From Mesorhizobium opportunistum WSM2075 (lineage in GTDB: Bacteria; Pseudomonadota; Alphaproteobacteria; Rhizobiales; Rhizobiaceae), in the NCBI RefSeq assembly GCF_000176035.2, contig NC_015675.1, forward strand, positions 5,584,001 through 5,648,000: DNA of 64,000 nucleotides. Reading direction: 5' to 3'. The position numbers were made by a program, and so were the translations under genes. A model generated the notes under the pieces. It made no database searches. It was not told the origin of the DNA and was given only the letters and a program-made list of their open reading frames with translations. Below are positions 48,354-57,781 of this stretch, in pieces (within the stretch, counting starts at the first letter, position 1; each line of letters starts with the position of its first letter).

Positions 48354-51300
48354 TTAGATTCCAATCCCCCGCCCCTTACCGATGCCATGGCTGAAGGCGA
48401 GTTCCGCGCCCAGGCGACGGCCCGTCTCCACGTTGATCCCAAGGTCGCGCTTCCGGTTGGCAAGCAGGGATTCAAGCTGCGGATCGCGTCCAAGGCTCTT
48501 GGCCATATCGGACATGGCCAAGCGCGTTGACTTGTAGGCGGACATGTCGCCGGCCTGATATTGCTGCTGTCCCGTACGATCGAGCTTTTGCCAACGCTCC
48601 ACGAAACGGTCGGCGCGGCGACCGGGATCGATGTCCATCCCAGTGCGGATCTCCGTCTCCAGCTGGAGAGCAAGCACGACGCGGCTGACGCGGCCGACGC
48701 TCGCCTCGCGGACAAGTTCGGGGTTTTTCACATAAGCCGCTTCGGCATCGCGCCAGCCATACGGTCGCACCTTCTCGAAAGCGCTACGGGCATCCCTCAA
48801 TTCCCGCATCTGGTCGGGACTGCCCTGGCCATCCGCATTTCCGCTTCTCAGGATCGCGTCGATCGCGCGCGCGTGACGCACAAGCGCCTGGGTGCGGGCT
48901 CGCCGCATTTCTGTTTCCGCATCCACCGGCACATTCGTGTCGCGCGGCACGCCGGTAGCGAGATTTCCTCTGCCAGGCGTCGGACCTGCATCTCCGATTT
49001 GCGCCCCAACATTTTCCCTTCCCGGCCCAGGTCCACGTTCCTGCATGGGCTCGGCGTCTCCGGGCGAGCGCAACCCGTCCAGCAATCCGCCGATCCTGTC
49101 GCGAAGCTTCTCCGGAAGGATCCGGCGCACGATCTCTGCGACACGCTCGCGAAAGGTGATGCCGCGGCGCTCGGCATAGCTCTGCGCCGGATCGATTTGC
49201 TCGTAGTCCGACGCCATGTCCTTGGCGCGGTCCCGTGACAGCGTTCGGTCCAGCCGGTCTCTAGTGGCAAAGTCATCGCCGCCGTAATGCAAGTCCATGC
49301 CGTCTCGATGCCGCGACAGGGCGACGTAGCTGCCATGCGCGTCCATGCCCGGCGTGGCGAGCACATGGGTCCGGTCGACGGTCATGCCCTGCGCCTTGTG
49401 AATGGTCGCGGCATAACCGTGGTCTATGTGCGCATAGTCTTTCAGGTCGAACTGCACCGACCTGTCGTCATCGGTGCGCACTGTCATGCTCTGTGTGCTG
49501 ACCTCCTCCACGATGCCGAGCGTGCCGTTCTTGACGCCGAGGCCGCGCTCATTGCGCAGGAACATGACCCGGTCGCCGCTGGCGAAGCTCCTTGCACCGT
49601 GTTCGACATTCACCTGAACATCGTCGCCGAGTTCTCCGGCAGCGCGCATGCGCTCGCGCGCTGCCTGGTTCAGTGCCCGCACCTCGTCGTTGGTGTGGGT
49701 GAGAATGATCCGGCTTGCCTCTGGATGCGCCTGCCTGTCGCGATCCCAGCGCTCGACGAGTTCACCTCGCGCCTCATTGCGCGTTGCAGCCTGATGCACC
49801 ATGCCTTGCGCGTCGTAGACGCTGATAGCGGCGCCGATCCTGCCGGTTGCCAGATCGCGCGTTGCATCGCGCTGCCAGTCCTCGCGCTGCCGGCGCACCT
49901 GGCCGATTTCGACGCCGCCATGACGCTCATGCATCGAGCGGAATGCAGCGCCCGCTTCGATCGCCTGCAACTGCTGCGGATCGCCAACCAGCACAACCTT
50001 TGCGCTAACTTCGGCCGCATGAGAGAGCACGCGCTCCAACTGGCGCGTGCCGACCATGCCGGCCTCATCGATCACCAGGACATCGCGCGTGGTGAGCAGA
50101 TCCCTGCCCTGCCCCCAGCTATGCTCCATACTGGCGATGGTGCGTGACGGGATGCCTGATCCGCTCTCGAGATTCTCGGCGGCAATGCCGGAGAGTGCCG
50201 CGCCTCGAACCTCATAGCCCGCCGCTGCCCATGCCTGGCGCGCAACGCCCAGCATGGCGCTCTTGCCCGTTCCGGCAAAGCCGACGACGACACCAAGACC
50301 GCGGCCCTCGGTGATATGCGCAAGCGCATCGGTCTGCTCGCCTGACAGAACAAGGCCGCGCTGCTTCGCATTCGCCAGCGCTGCCTCTCGATGGGCGTCA
50401 CTCACCGCATGTCGCTCGTCCAAATCGATACGCTCCGCCGCGCGGTGAAGGCGCTGTTCGGTCTCGATCATCTGCCGGGTGGTGAAGCGATCTTCGCCGC
50501 GTCCGTCCTTGCCGAGTTCGACCAGATCGGGTGCGTTGCTGATGGCTGCCATCACCGCGTTGAACTGCTCTATTCCGTCGCTGTGTCGATGCGCAAACTT
50601 CGCAATGTCTTTTCGGGTGAAGGTCGATTGCTGATGGGTGATGGCATCGAGCGCCACGGATGGATCGGCAATGATGCGCGCGCCATTGTTGCGCGCGATC
50701 TCGCGATGCAGTTCGGCGCGATCTGCTTCAATGTCGCCAGCAGCAAGGCCACTGCCCTCGATGCGTTGCGCTGGCGCACCGATCTGCGTTTGCGGCTCCA
50801 GGGCAATGCCCTGCGCTTCCAGACTGCGATGATCGATGCGGGCGTCGATGTCGAGTTCTGCCAGGCGTTCATTGGCCAGTTCCGCCCACCGCTCGCGCCA
50901 GCGCTCGACCAGCTCGGTAGCATTCCAGTCTCGAACCTTGGCACCAAAACCGTTCTCGTCCACGGCCCGCATGGTGAGCATGACATGAGCGTGCGGCTTG
51001 GGGCTGCTATCCTCCGCCCTGTCCCAGTGCACATTCAGATCCGCGACCATACCTCGGCTGACAAACTCGACTTGTACAAAGTCGCGCGCCAACTCGATGC
51101 CTTGCGCCTGGCTGAGTTCACGCGGCAGCGCAAACTCGACCTCGCGGGCAAGCTGCGCATCCTTCCTGACCTCGAACGCCTCGACATCGTTCCACAGCCG
51201 TTCGCGGTCGCGCCAGGCCTCCGGCGCATTCGCAGGCAACATCACCTCGGAATGGACGACACCGGGCTTGGCCGAGAAATCATGCGTGCGTTCGATCCGC

Positions 51301-51401
51301 TCGTCCCGCAGCCGCGAGGCCGAGCGGTAGGCGGCCGACGCGACTGCGCTTGAGCCTGTCTTGCGGCTAATGACCTTGACGTGAAGATGATAGATCGCCA
51401 T
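48354..51401 (-). CDS. traA: Ti-type conjugative relaxase TraA (MobA/MobL relaxase + helicase)
   Basis: A 1015-residue relaxase-helicase. The N-terminal MobA/MobL domain begins MAIYHLHVKVISRKTGSSAVASAAYRSA and has the metal-binding His pair in KPHAHVMLTMR. The central RecD-like helicase has Walker A VVGFAGTGKSAMLG, VLVIDEAGMVGTRQL and later UvrD-like motifs (HGSYVALSRHRDG). It nicks the oriT that lies just upstream (51.43 kb) and unwinds the transferred strand. Slightly shorter than Ti plasmid TraA (about 1100 residues). traC and traD diverge on the other side of oriT. Confidence 0.95.
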   Translation of the reverse strand: MAIYHLHVKVISRKTGSSAVASAAYRSASRLRDERIERTHDFSAKPGVVHSEVMLPANAPEAWRDRERLWNDVEAFEVRKDAQLAREVEFALPRELSQAQGIELARDFVQVEFVSRGMVADLNVHWDRAEDSSPKPHAHVMLTMRAVDENGFGAKVRDWNATELVERWRERWAELANERLAELDIDARIDHRSLEAQGIALEPQTQIGAPAQRIEGSGLAAGDIEADRAELHREIARNNGARIIADPSVALDAITHQQSTFTRKDIAKFAHRHSDGIEQFNAVMAAISNAPDLVELGKDGRGEDRFTTRQMIETEQRLHRAAERIDLDERHAVSDAHREAALANAKQRGLVLSGEQTDALAHITEGRGLGVVVGFAGTGKSAMLGVARQAWAAAGYEVRGAALSGIAAENLESGSGIPSRTIASMEHSWGQGRDLLTTRDVLVIDEAGMVGTRQLERVLSHAAEVSAKVVLVGDPQQLQAIEAGAAFRSMHERHGGVEIGQVRRQREDWQRDATRDLATGRIGAAISVYDAQGMVHQAATRNEARGELVERWDRDRQAHPEASRIILTHTNDEVRALNQAARERMRAAGELGDDVQVNVEHGARSFASGDRVMFLRNERGLGVKNGTLGIVEEVSTQSMTVRTDDDRSVQFDLKDYAHIDHGYAATIHKAQGMTVDRTHVLATPGMDAHGSYVALSRHRDGMDLHYGGDDFATRDRLDRTLSRDRAKDMASDYEQIDPAQSYAERRGITFRERVAEIVRRILPEKLRDRIGGLLDGLRSPGDAEPMQERGPGPGRENVGAQIGDAGPTPGRGNLATGVPRDTNVPVDAETEMRRARTQALVRHARAIDAILRSGNADGQGSPDQMRELRDARSAFEKVRPYGWRDAEAAYVKNPELVREASVGRVSRVVLALQLETEIRTGMDIDPGRRADRFVERWQKLDRTGQQQYQAGDMSAYKSTRLAMSDMAKSLGRDPQLESLLANRKRDLGINVETGRRLGAELAFSHGIGKGRGIGI

Positions 51402-51430
51402 CGCGACAGGATCATTTGCACGTCAAAGCG

Positions 51431-51460
51431 TACGTCGGCACGACGTATAAGCGCGCCCTC
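51431..51460. other. Origin of transfer (oriT) with Q-type nick region
   Basis: A perfect 7-base hairpin, TACGTCG-GCA-CGACGTA (51431-51447), directly abuts the nick-type sequence ATAAGCGCGCCCT (51447-51459). This closely matches the RSF1010/Ti-type nic consensus (TAAGTGCGCCCT). It lies between the divergent traA and traC, where oriT is found in Agrobacterium Ti plasmids. Confidence 0.85.
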
Positions 51461-51573
51461 CCTCGAAAAAATCTCGGGGTGGACCAACCCGTCCCGGGCT
51501 GTCTCGGCAACCCTGAAGCCTTCCGGGAGAAGCTCACCTATCATTGCCGCATCGACAATCGATGGAGATAGCC

Positions 51574-51900
51574 ATGCGCAAACCACGCGACTTCGACGCC
51601 GAACTGAAGGAGCTGGAAGACAAAGCGCGAGAGCTCAAAAACCGAAAGGTGCAGCAGCTAGGCGAACTGGTGATCGCCACCGGCGCCGATCAACTGAGCA
51701 CCGACGAACTGGCCGGCGCGCTCGTCGCGATCGCAGAAACGAAGGACACCTCAAACCGTGAGGCATGGGCCAAGCGTGGAGTAATGTTTTTCGACAGCCG
51801 GTCCCGGCGAGCTGCTCCGACGCCTGAACGCAACCGGCGTAGCGCTCCAGCACAACCGGGCAGCGCACAATCGCCGGCAAGCGGCACAGGCTCGCAATGA
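51574..51900 (+). CDS. traC: Conjugal transfer protein TraC
   Basis: A 108-residue basic accessory relaxosome protein of the Ti-type TraC family, with FDAELKELEDKARELKNRKVQQLGELVIATGADQLS coiled start and EAWAKRGVMFF. It assists TraA at oriT. ATG 51574 follows GGAGATAGCC; an ATG at 51562 lies in frame but has no ribosome-binding site. The stop is one base before the traD ATG. Confidence 0.92.
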   Translation: MRKPRDFDAELKELEDKARELKNRKVQQLGELVIATGADQLSTDELAGALVAIAETKDTSNREAWAKRGVMFFDSRSRRAAPTPERNRRSAPAQPGSAQSPASGTGSQ

Positions 51901-51901
51901 C

Positions 51902-52150
51902 ATGCGCGCCTGGCAGGTCGAGCGACGCCAGCGTACCCGGCATCTGATCGAACTCGGCGGTCTCGTCGTCAAGGCAGGCATTGTTGAGCTGACCAACGAC
52001 GATCGCGCTACGATCTACGGCGCGCTGCTTTGGATCGCTGCCAAGCTGCAGAGCGATGAAGGCGAGCATGCGCGAGACCTGTGGGCCTCAAAGGGAAGGC
52101 AGGCGTTCGATGCTGAACGGCGTGAAGACCGGATGGGCCGGCGAACCTAG
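51902..52150 (+). CDS. traD: Conjugal transfer protein TraD
   Basis: An 82-residue Ti-type TraD protein: RRQRTRHLIELGGLVVKAGIVELTNDDRATIYGALL is the family core. Small relaxosome component in the traCD(G) operon. Usually traG follows; here it is missing and the next sequence is a truncated paiB-like gene, so the coupling protein is not encoded nearby. Confidence 0.92.
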   Translation: MRAWQVERRQRTRHLIELGGLVVKAGIVELTNDDRATIYGALLWIAAKLQSDEGEHARDLWASKGRQAFDAERREDRMGRRT

Positions 52151-52217
52151 CCAAAGTTGGCGCAAGCAGCGGCCGGCACGAAGCCCAACAGCAGACGTCC
52201 GCCGGTGCGAACTCGAC

Positions 52218-52724
52218 AGCCTGGCAGGAGCACTTGGCACGCTTCGATGTCACGTCGCGCGCAGCAACCCGGTCTGGCAGGTGTCGAGCGGTGATGAGAT
52301 GCTCGTCGTGTTCCGGGCCGCCGACGCCTACATTTCTCCGCAGTGGTATCCGAGCAAGCACGAATTCCACAAGCAGGTTCCGACCTGGAACTACCTGGTC
52401 GCACATGCACACGGACGCCTCACCGTTCACGACGATGAGCGCTTTGTGCGTCGCAACGTGGCCAAACTGACCCATCGGCATGAGTCATCCCAGCCCGTCC
52501 CATGGAAGATGGGGGATGCGCCAAGAGAATTCATTGACACCCTGGTCAAGGACATCGTGGGACTGGAGATCGAGATTACGCGCCTGATCGGCAAGGCCAA
52601 GCTGAGCCAGACCAAAGAGCCGCGAGATATTCGCAAGGTCGGCGAAGTGCTTGTCGCCCATGGCAACCTGGGCGTCGGTCAGGCGATGCTGGCAGCCGCC
52701 GCCCGGAAGGTCGAACAGGGTTGA
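52218..52724 (+). pseudogene. 5'-truncated PaiB-like FMN-binding protein
   Basis: The frame matches the PaiB/FMN-binding split-barrel family from about residue 55 on: GTLRCHVARSNPVWQ, AYISPQWYPSKHEF, VPTWNYLVAHAHG, HESSQPVPWK and KLSQTKEPRD. The conserved N-terminal ~50 residues (MYxPxHF start) are absent and replaced by unrelated codons running out of traD's 3' end. The truncation sits where transfer genes meet the hydrogenase region, so it may mark the island's right junction. A shortened product from an upstream start is possible but unlikely to be active. Confidence 0.7.
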
Positions 52725-52989
52725 AGTGCCCCGCCGCAGTTCCGAGGCTGGCATCCGGCAGGCGCAATACCGCCCGGCCACGCAAACGGAAGCGGCAGAA
52801 GTTGAGCCTTTCAGAGTATCCGCCCGGATACGATGTCGTGACGGGGCCACCCCGGATCGATGAATAGGCGGCGAGGAGGTGTCGCTGAACGTGCGATTCC
52901 AGCAAGCCGTTTTTCTCGTCACCAAGTGACCGCCGTCTTTCGACCAGAGCATCTCACTTGTGGCGAAGCCGTATGCAGCGCATCAGGGC

Positions 52990-54096
52990 CTAACTGTTCT
53001 CCATGCTCAATCTTCCATAGCCTTTCGCTCTGTAGACGATCACGGAAACCACCCAACTCACCAGGAAGATGGCGACAATCACATAGCCGAAAGTGGCAAG
53101 GCTCCCATCGATTCCTTCAACCACGCCCCAAAGGCCGCCTTGCAAACCAAGCTTGTCTGCAAGGATCCCGAGCGCCTCAATGCCGCCAATGAAGATCGCT
53201 ATCGCTGCTGAGACAATGGTGATGGTAAGATTATACCAGAGCTTTCGCATCGGATTGACGAACGCCCAGCGGTAGGCGCCGGTCATCAGCACACTATCGG
53301 TTGTGTCCATGATGGACATCCCGGCAGTGAAGAGAGCTGGAAAGACAAGAATCGACCAGAATGAAATGCCCTGCGTCGCCTGGGTTGCCGAAATGCCAAG
53401 CAGGCCGATCTCGGTGGCGGTGTCGAAGCCGAGACCGAAGAGGAAGCCGATCGGATACATGTGCCAGGACCGAGTGACGATGCCGAACAGCGGCCGGAAA
53501 ATGCGGGCGATCAAGCCACGCCCGGCAAGAAGGGCGTCGAGATCTTCGTCGACGATCTTTTCGCCGCGGCGCGCCCGGATGAAAGCCGCCCATATGCCCT
53601 TGAGGATGAACAGATTGGCCATGCCGACCACCAGCAGGAACAGGGCCGAGACGCTGGTCCCGACCAAATCGCCCCATTTATGAAACGCCTCCAGTCTGCC
53701 TTGCATCAGCGTGGCCGACGCGGCGATGGCAATCGAGGCCATGATGACGATGCTTGAGTGACCAAGCGAAAAGAAAAAGCCGGTCGCGTAGGGCGCCTTG
53801 CCTTCCTGCATGAGCTTGCGCACGACATTGTCGATCGCCGCGATATGGTCGGCGTCGAATGCGTGCCTGAGACCAAGCATGTAGGCGAGCAATGCGGTGC
53901 CAAGCAGGGCCGGACGGTCGCAGAAAGCCACCCAAGCCCATGCCCACGCGCCCATATTGGCGCCAACCAGCAAGACGTAGATCATCACCGTCTTGGTTCT
54001 GACACGGACCGGCCGGTCGTCGAAAGGATTGGGGAGACGCCGAGCAGTCGGTTCCTGGTGCATCGCCGAGGCCGTGAGCGCGGCTGCTTCCGTCAT
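52990..54096 (-). CDS. Nickel permease, HoxN/HupN/NixA family
   Basis: A 368-residue NiCoT transporter with eight predicted helices. The signature LGLRHAFDADHIAAIDN (HxxxxDH) in helix II, GFFFSLGHSSIV and LGFDTATEIGLL signatures are all present. It imports Ni2+ for the hydrogenase made by the hyp operon in front of it (66 bases downstream of hypB, same strand). Loop residues between helices carry Arg-rich stretches as usual. Last gene of the operon. Confidence 0.95.
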   Translation of the reverse strand: MTEAAALTASAMHQEPTARRLPNPFDDRPVRVRTKTVMIYVLLVGANMGAWAWAWVAFCDRPALLGTALLAYMLGLRHAFDADHIAAIDNVVRKLMQEGKAPYATGFFFSLGHSSIVIMASIAIAASATLMQGRLEAFHKWGDLVGTSVSALFLLVVGMANLFILKGIWAAFIRARRGEKIVDEDLDALLAGRGLIARIFRPLFGIVTRSWHMYPIGFLFGLGFDTATEIGLLGISATQATQGISFWSILVFPALFTAGMSIMDTTDSVLMTGAYRWAFVNPMRKLWYNLTITIVSAAIAIFIGGIEALGILADKLGLQGGLWGVVEGIDGSLATFGYVIVAIFLVSWVVSVIVYRAKGYGRLSMENS

Positions 54097-54162
54097 TTTC
54101 TCTCCTCCCCGATCCGTCGATGGCCCGGCAAAGTCTGCACAACGACCGTTCCGACACAGAGC

Positions 54163-55212
54163 TTAAAGCCGCACCTGCGCCGCTTCATGGTCAAGCCATT
54201 CGTACCAGCCCCCGAGCCCCTCCCCCGTCTTTGCCGACACACTAAGCGTGGCAATCTCGGGATTGATCCGCCGCGCGTTGGCGATGGCGGTGTCGACCTC
54301 GAAATCGACATGCGCCAGAAGATCGATCTTGTTGATGACCATGACCTTGGCGGCTCGGAACATGTGCGGATATTTCAACGGTTTGTCGTCGCCCTCGGTG
54401 ACCGAGAGTATGACCACCTTGGCGTGTTCGCCGAGATCAAACATCGCCGGACAGACAAGATTGCCGACATTCTCGATCATGACCACCGAACCGAAGGCCG
54501 GCTTCAGTTCGACCAGCCCCTTGGCCAACATATCGGCTTCAAGATGGCAGCCGGCGCCGGTGTTGACCTGGATAGCGGCAGCTCCGGCGGCGCGGATGCG
54601 CTCGCCGTCATTGGCGGTTGCCTGGTCACCTTCGATGACCGAGATCACCATCCGGTCCTTCAGATCGCGGATGGTGCGCTCGAGCAGCGTCGTCTTGCCG
54701 GAGCCGGGCGAAGAAACAAGGTTCAGCGCCAGGATCTCGCGACCGGCGAACCAGCCGCGATTGCTGGCGGCAAGCGCGTCGTTCTTGGCCAGGATCTGCA
54801 TTTCGAGTTCGACCACCGCGGTTTGGCCGTGGCGATGCTCGTGCCCATGGTGATGATGGCCGTCCGCACGATCATGACCGTGGTGAGCATGGGCATGCGA
54901 ATGATCGTCACCATGCAACTCAGCGTCGCCATGGCCATGATCGTTATGGTGGCGATGCTCGCGCGCATGCTTCATCGCATGGTCGTGCGCGTGCTCGTGG
55001 CCATGAGTGTGCGGATGCTGGTGATCGTGGCTATGTCCGTCGCCATGGTCGTGCGGATGGGCGTGGCTGTGGTCGTGGCCATGCCCATGCGCCGTGCCGC
55101 AATTATGGGCATGGATATCACCGTGCGCATCGCCGAGAGCCGTTTCCTTGCCGGTTTGCAGGTTGAGGATTCGCGTTTCGGCCTTGGAGCCGCAGCCACA
55201 GGTTCCGCACAT
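54163..55212 (-). CDS. hypB: Hydrogenase maturation GTPase HypB with a long His-rich domain
   Basis: A 349-residue Ni-inserting GTPase. It starts MCGTCGCG, a high-affinity Ni motif. Residues ~30-130 hold about 41 His, a storage-type domain longer than in most HypB proteins. The GTPase domain has Walker A SSPGSGKTTLLE, EGDQATANDGERI, and the metal site GAGCHLEADM. NKIDLL is the G4 motif. The ATG at 55212 overlaps the hypA stop. Confidence 0.97.
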   Translation of the reverse strand: MCGTCGCGSKAETRILNLQTGKETALGDAHGDIHAHNCGTAHGHGHDHSHAHPHDHGDGHSHDHQHPHTHGHEHAHDHAMKHAREHRHHNDHGHGDAELHGDDHSHAHAHHGHDRADGHHHHGHEHRHGQTAVVELEMQILAKNDALAASNRGWFAGREILALNLVSSPGSGKTTLLERTIRDLKDRMVISVIEGDQATANDGERIRAAGAAAIQVNTGAGCHLEADMLAKGLVELKPAFGSVVMIENVGNLVCPAMFDLGEHAKVVILSVTEGDDKPLKYPHMFRAAKVMVINKIDLLAHVDFEVDTAIANARRINPEIATLSVSAKTGEGLGGWYEWLDHEAAQVRL

Positions 55213-55550
55213 CAGGCAGCCTCCTCGATTTCCATTTCCCGGATTTTCAGTTCCTCGCCGGCCAGCCGGTCGATGGCAAGCGAGCCGCAGGCGCAAGCCT
55301 GATAGAGGGTGGCCGTCTCGAACGTTGCGCTGCAAGTCCGGCAGCTTGCGCGCCCGGCAATCTTGCGGATGTCCAGCCGCGCGCCATCGAGCAACGTGCC
55401 CTTGGCGACAATGTCGAAGCAAAACAGGATGGCGTCGGGAATAACCCCGGAAAACTGTCCCACATCAAGTGTCACGCGCCTCACGCGGCGCCCCTTCGCC
55501 GCTTCCTCGACGATGGAGACGATGTTGCGCGTGATGCCGAGTTCGTGCAC
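55212..55550 (-). CDS. hypA: Hydrogenase nickel-insertion protein HypA
   Basis: A 112-residue Ni metallochaperone with the N-terminal MHELGI Ni site and a zinc site formed by SCRTCSATF and QACACGS (CxxC and CxC). It delivers Ni with HypB. Nine bases separate it from hypE; its stop overlaps hypB. Confidence 0.95.
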   Translation of the reverse strand: MHELGITRNIVSIVEEAAKGRRVRRVTLDVGQFSGVIPDAILFCFDIVAKGTLLDGARLDIRKIAGRASCRTCSATFETATLYQACACGSLAIDRLAGEELKIREMEIEEAA

Positions 55551-55559
55551 GGGCTTTCC

Positions 55560-56627
55560 TCAACAAATGCGCGGCAATTGTTCGCCGACCAGCATGTCGA
55601 CGATGCGCCGGCCGCCAAACAGGGTCTGCATGGTAACGCGCCCCGGCTCGCCGACGCCGGCATGGCCGATGACTGCAGCCCCCTGGCCGTGCGGATGCGC
55701 GCGCAATGCGGCAAGTGCGGCTTCACTTTCTTGCACCGGCACCGCAATGACAATCTTGCCTTCATTAGCGAGATAGAGCGGGTCGAGACCGAGGATCTCG
55801 CAAAAGCCGCGCACTTCATCGCGCAGCGGCGTTGCCACCTCGTTGATCTCGATCGACACTGCGGAGGCGTCGGCGATCTCATTGAGCACCGTGGCGATGC
55901 CGCCGCGCGTCGCATCGCGGATACAGCGCGTGCCGGGCGCTGCGGCCAGCAGCAACTCGATCAGCTCATGCAGAGGCGCACAATCGCTCTCGATCGAGGC
56001 TTCCAGGGCCATGTCGCCACGCGCGCACAGGATCGCGGCGCCATGATCACCCAGCAGGCCGTTGACCAGGATAGCGTCACCGGGCCTTACGTGATCGATG
56101 CCGAGTTCAAGTCCAGGCCGGATCACCCCAAGTCCGGTGGTCGTTATAAAGATCTTGTCGCATGCGCCGCGCTGAACGACTTTGGTGTCACCTGTCACGA
56201 TGGTGACGCCGGCTTCGCGCGCCGCTTGCGCCATCGAGAGCGCGATGCGGCGCAGCACCTCGACCTGCATGCCTTCTTCGATGACGACGGCGCAGGACAG
56301 ATAGAGCGGCTTGGCGCCGCCGACCGCCAGGTCGTTGACAGTGCCGTAGACGGCAAGCTTGCCGATATCGCCGCCGGGAAAGAACAGCGGGTCGACAACG
56401 AAAGCATCGGTAGTGAAGGCAAGCCGGTCGCCATGCGTTGCCAGCATTGCGAGATCGAAGCGCGCCTGGTCTTCCAGCACCTCGGGAGCCGCGCCGGCGA
56501 ACGCGCTGATGAAGACATCGTCGATCAGGTCTTTCATGGCCTTGCCGCCGCCGCCATGGGCAAGCGTCACGGTCGGGATGAAAACCCGTCCCAGCACGCG
56601 TTTGGGTGGGGGTGGCCGCATGTTCAT
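55560..56627 (-). CDS. hypE: Hydrogenase maturation protein HypE (thiocarboxamide dehydratase)
   Basis: A 355-residue PurM-like ATPase that dehydrates the HypF-delivered carbamoyl group to cyanide ligand. It has TLAHGGGGKAMKDLI at the start, the GDTKVV loop, and the reactive terminal Cys in PRIC, the essential last residue. Its ATG overlaps the hypD stop. Confidence 0.97.
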   Translation of the reverse strand: MNMRPPPPKRVLGRVFIPTVTLAHGGGGKAMKDLIDDVFISAFAGAAPEVLEDQARFDLAMLATHGDRLAFTTDAFVVDPLFFPGGDIGKLAVYGTVNDLAVGGAKPLYLSCAVVIEEGMQVEVLRRIALSMAQAAREAGVTIVTGDTKVVQRGACDKIFITTTGLGVIRPGLELGIDHVRPGDAILVNGLLGDHGAAILCARGDMALEASIESDCAPLHELIELLLAAAPGTRCIRDATRGGIATVLNEIADASAVSIEINEVATPLRDEVRGFCEILGLDPLYLANEGKIVIAVPVQESEAALAALRAHPHGQGAAVIGHAGVGEPGRVTMQTLFGGRRIVDMLVGEQLPRIC

Positions 56628-57781
56628 GACACGGTCACCGGCTGGCTACCGGACCGGGCCGTGGTATGCTTCTTGACGCCGCCATACTGGTAGTAGGCAG
56701 CGCAAGCGCCCTCGGATGAAACCATCAGCGCCCCGAGCGGCACCTCCGGGGTGCAGGCGGTGCCGAACACTTTGCACTGCCAGGGCTTGATGACGCCCTT
56801 CAGCACCTCACCGCACTGGCAGGATTTGGGGTCGGCTATCTTGACGCCAGGGATGGCGAACTTGCGCTCGGCATCAAAGCGGGCATAGTCGTCGCGCACC
56901 TTGACGCCGGAATGGTCGATGGAGCCGAGCCCCCGCCATTCGAAGAATTCACGCAGCTCGTAGACCTTGCCCACGGCGGTGAGTGCGGCGTTGTTCCCGG
57001 CCTCGGGAACGATGCGGGCATACTGGTTTTCGATCTCGGCACGGCCGTCCTTGATCTGCTTCAGCACCATCCAGATCGATTGCAGGACATCGAGGGGTTC
57101 GAAGCCGGCGACGACCATGGGCCGCTTGTAGAAGTCGGCGATGAATTCGTAAGGGGCGGTCCCGATGACCATCGAGACATGGCCTGGTCCCAGGAAGCCG
57201 TCGAGATGCAGATCCGGGCTGTCGAGGATCGCCTTGATCGTCGGCACGATGGTGATGTGGTTGCAAAACACCGAGAAGTTTTCGATGCCGTCGGCTTCGG
57301 CCTGCAACACCGTCAGTGCCGTGGACGGCATCGTGGTCTCGAAGCCGAGGCCGAAGAAGACCACTTCTCGATCTGGGTTCTTGCGCGCCAGCGACAGCGC
57401 GTCCATCGGCGAATAGACCATGCGCACATCCGCGCCATCAGCCTTTGCCTGTTGCAGGCTCTTTTTCGAGCCGGGCACGCGCATGGCGTCACCGAAGGTG
57501 GTAAAGATCACTTCCGGCCGCTCGGCGATCGACACGCAGTCGTCAACCCTGCCCATCGGCAGCACGCAGACCGGACAGCCCGGCCCATGCACCAGCTCGA
57601 TGGCGTCGGGCAGCATGCCTTCCAGCCCATAGCGGAAGATCGAATGCGTATGCCCGCCGCAGACCTCCATGATGTTGATCGGGCGGCTTCTTGCGATCTC
57701 GATGGTCGCGACAAGCTTGTCGATTTCCTTGATCAAGACTTTCGCCTTTTCCGCATCGCGGAATTCGTCGGTGTATTTCAT
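56624..57781 (-). CDS. hypD: Hydrogenase maturation protein HypD
   Basis: A 385-residue Fe-S protein that builds the Fe(CN)2CO unit. Family motifs are EVCGGHTHSIFRYG, HGPGCPVCVLP, GFETTMPSTA, GFLGPGHVS, and the C-terminal Cys cluster SCQCGEVLKG and FGTACTPEVPLGALMVSSEGACAAYY. The ATG at 57781 overlaps the stop of the SIS gene. Longer frames upstream are not used. Confidence 0.97.
   Translation of the reverse strand: MKYTDEFRDAEKAKVLIKEIDKLVATIEIARSRPINIMEVCGGHTHSIFRYGLEGMLPDAIELVHGPGCPVCVLPMGRVDDCVSIAERPEVIFTTFGDAMRVPGSKKSLQQAKADGADVRMVYSPMDALSLARKNPDREVVFFGLGFETTMPSTALTVLQAEADGIENFSVFCNHITIVPTIKAILDSPDLHLDGFLGPGHVSMVIGTAPYEFIADFYKRPMVVAGFEPLDVLQSIWMVLKQIKDGRAEIENQYARIVPEAGNNAALTAVGKVYELREFFEWRGLGSIDHSGVKVRDDYARFDAERKFAIPGVKIADPKSCQCGEVLKGVIKPWQCKVFGTACTPEVPLGALMVSSEGACAAYYQYGGVKKHTTARSGSQPVTVS

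Noticed and set aside
23300..52900. CRISPR array in the defence island
   Set aside because: No regularly spaced direct repeats were seen.
52700..53000. Second copy of the tRNA-Gln 3' end as attR
   Set aside because: Read through this and other candidate right-end regions; no copy of the T-arm/acceptor sequence was seen.
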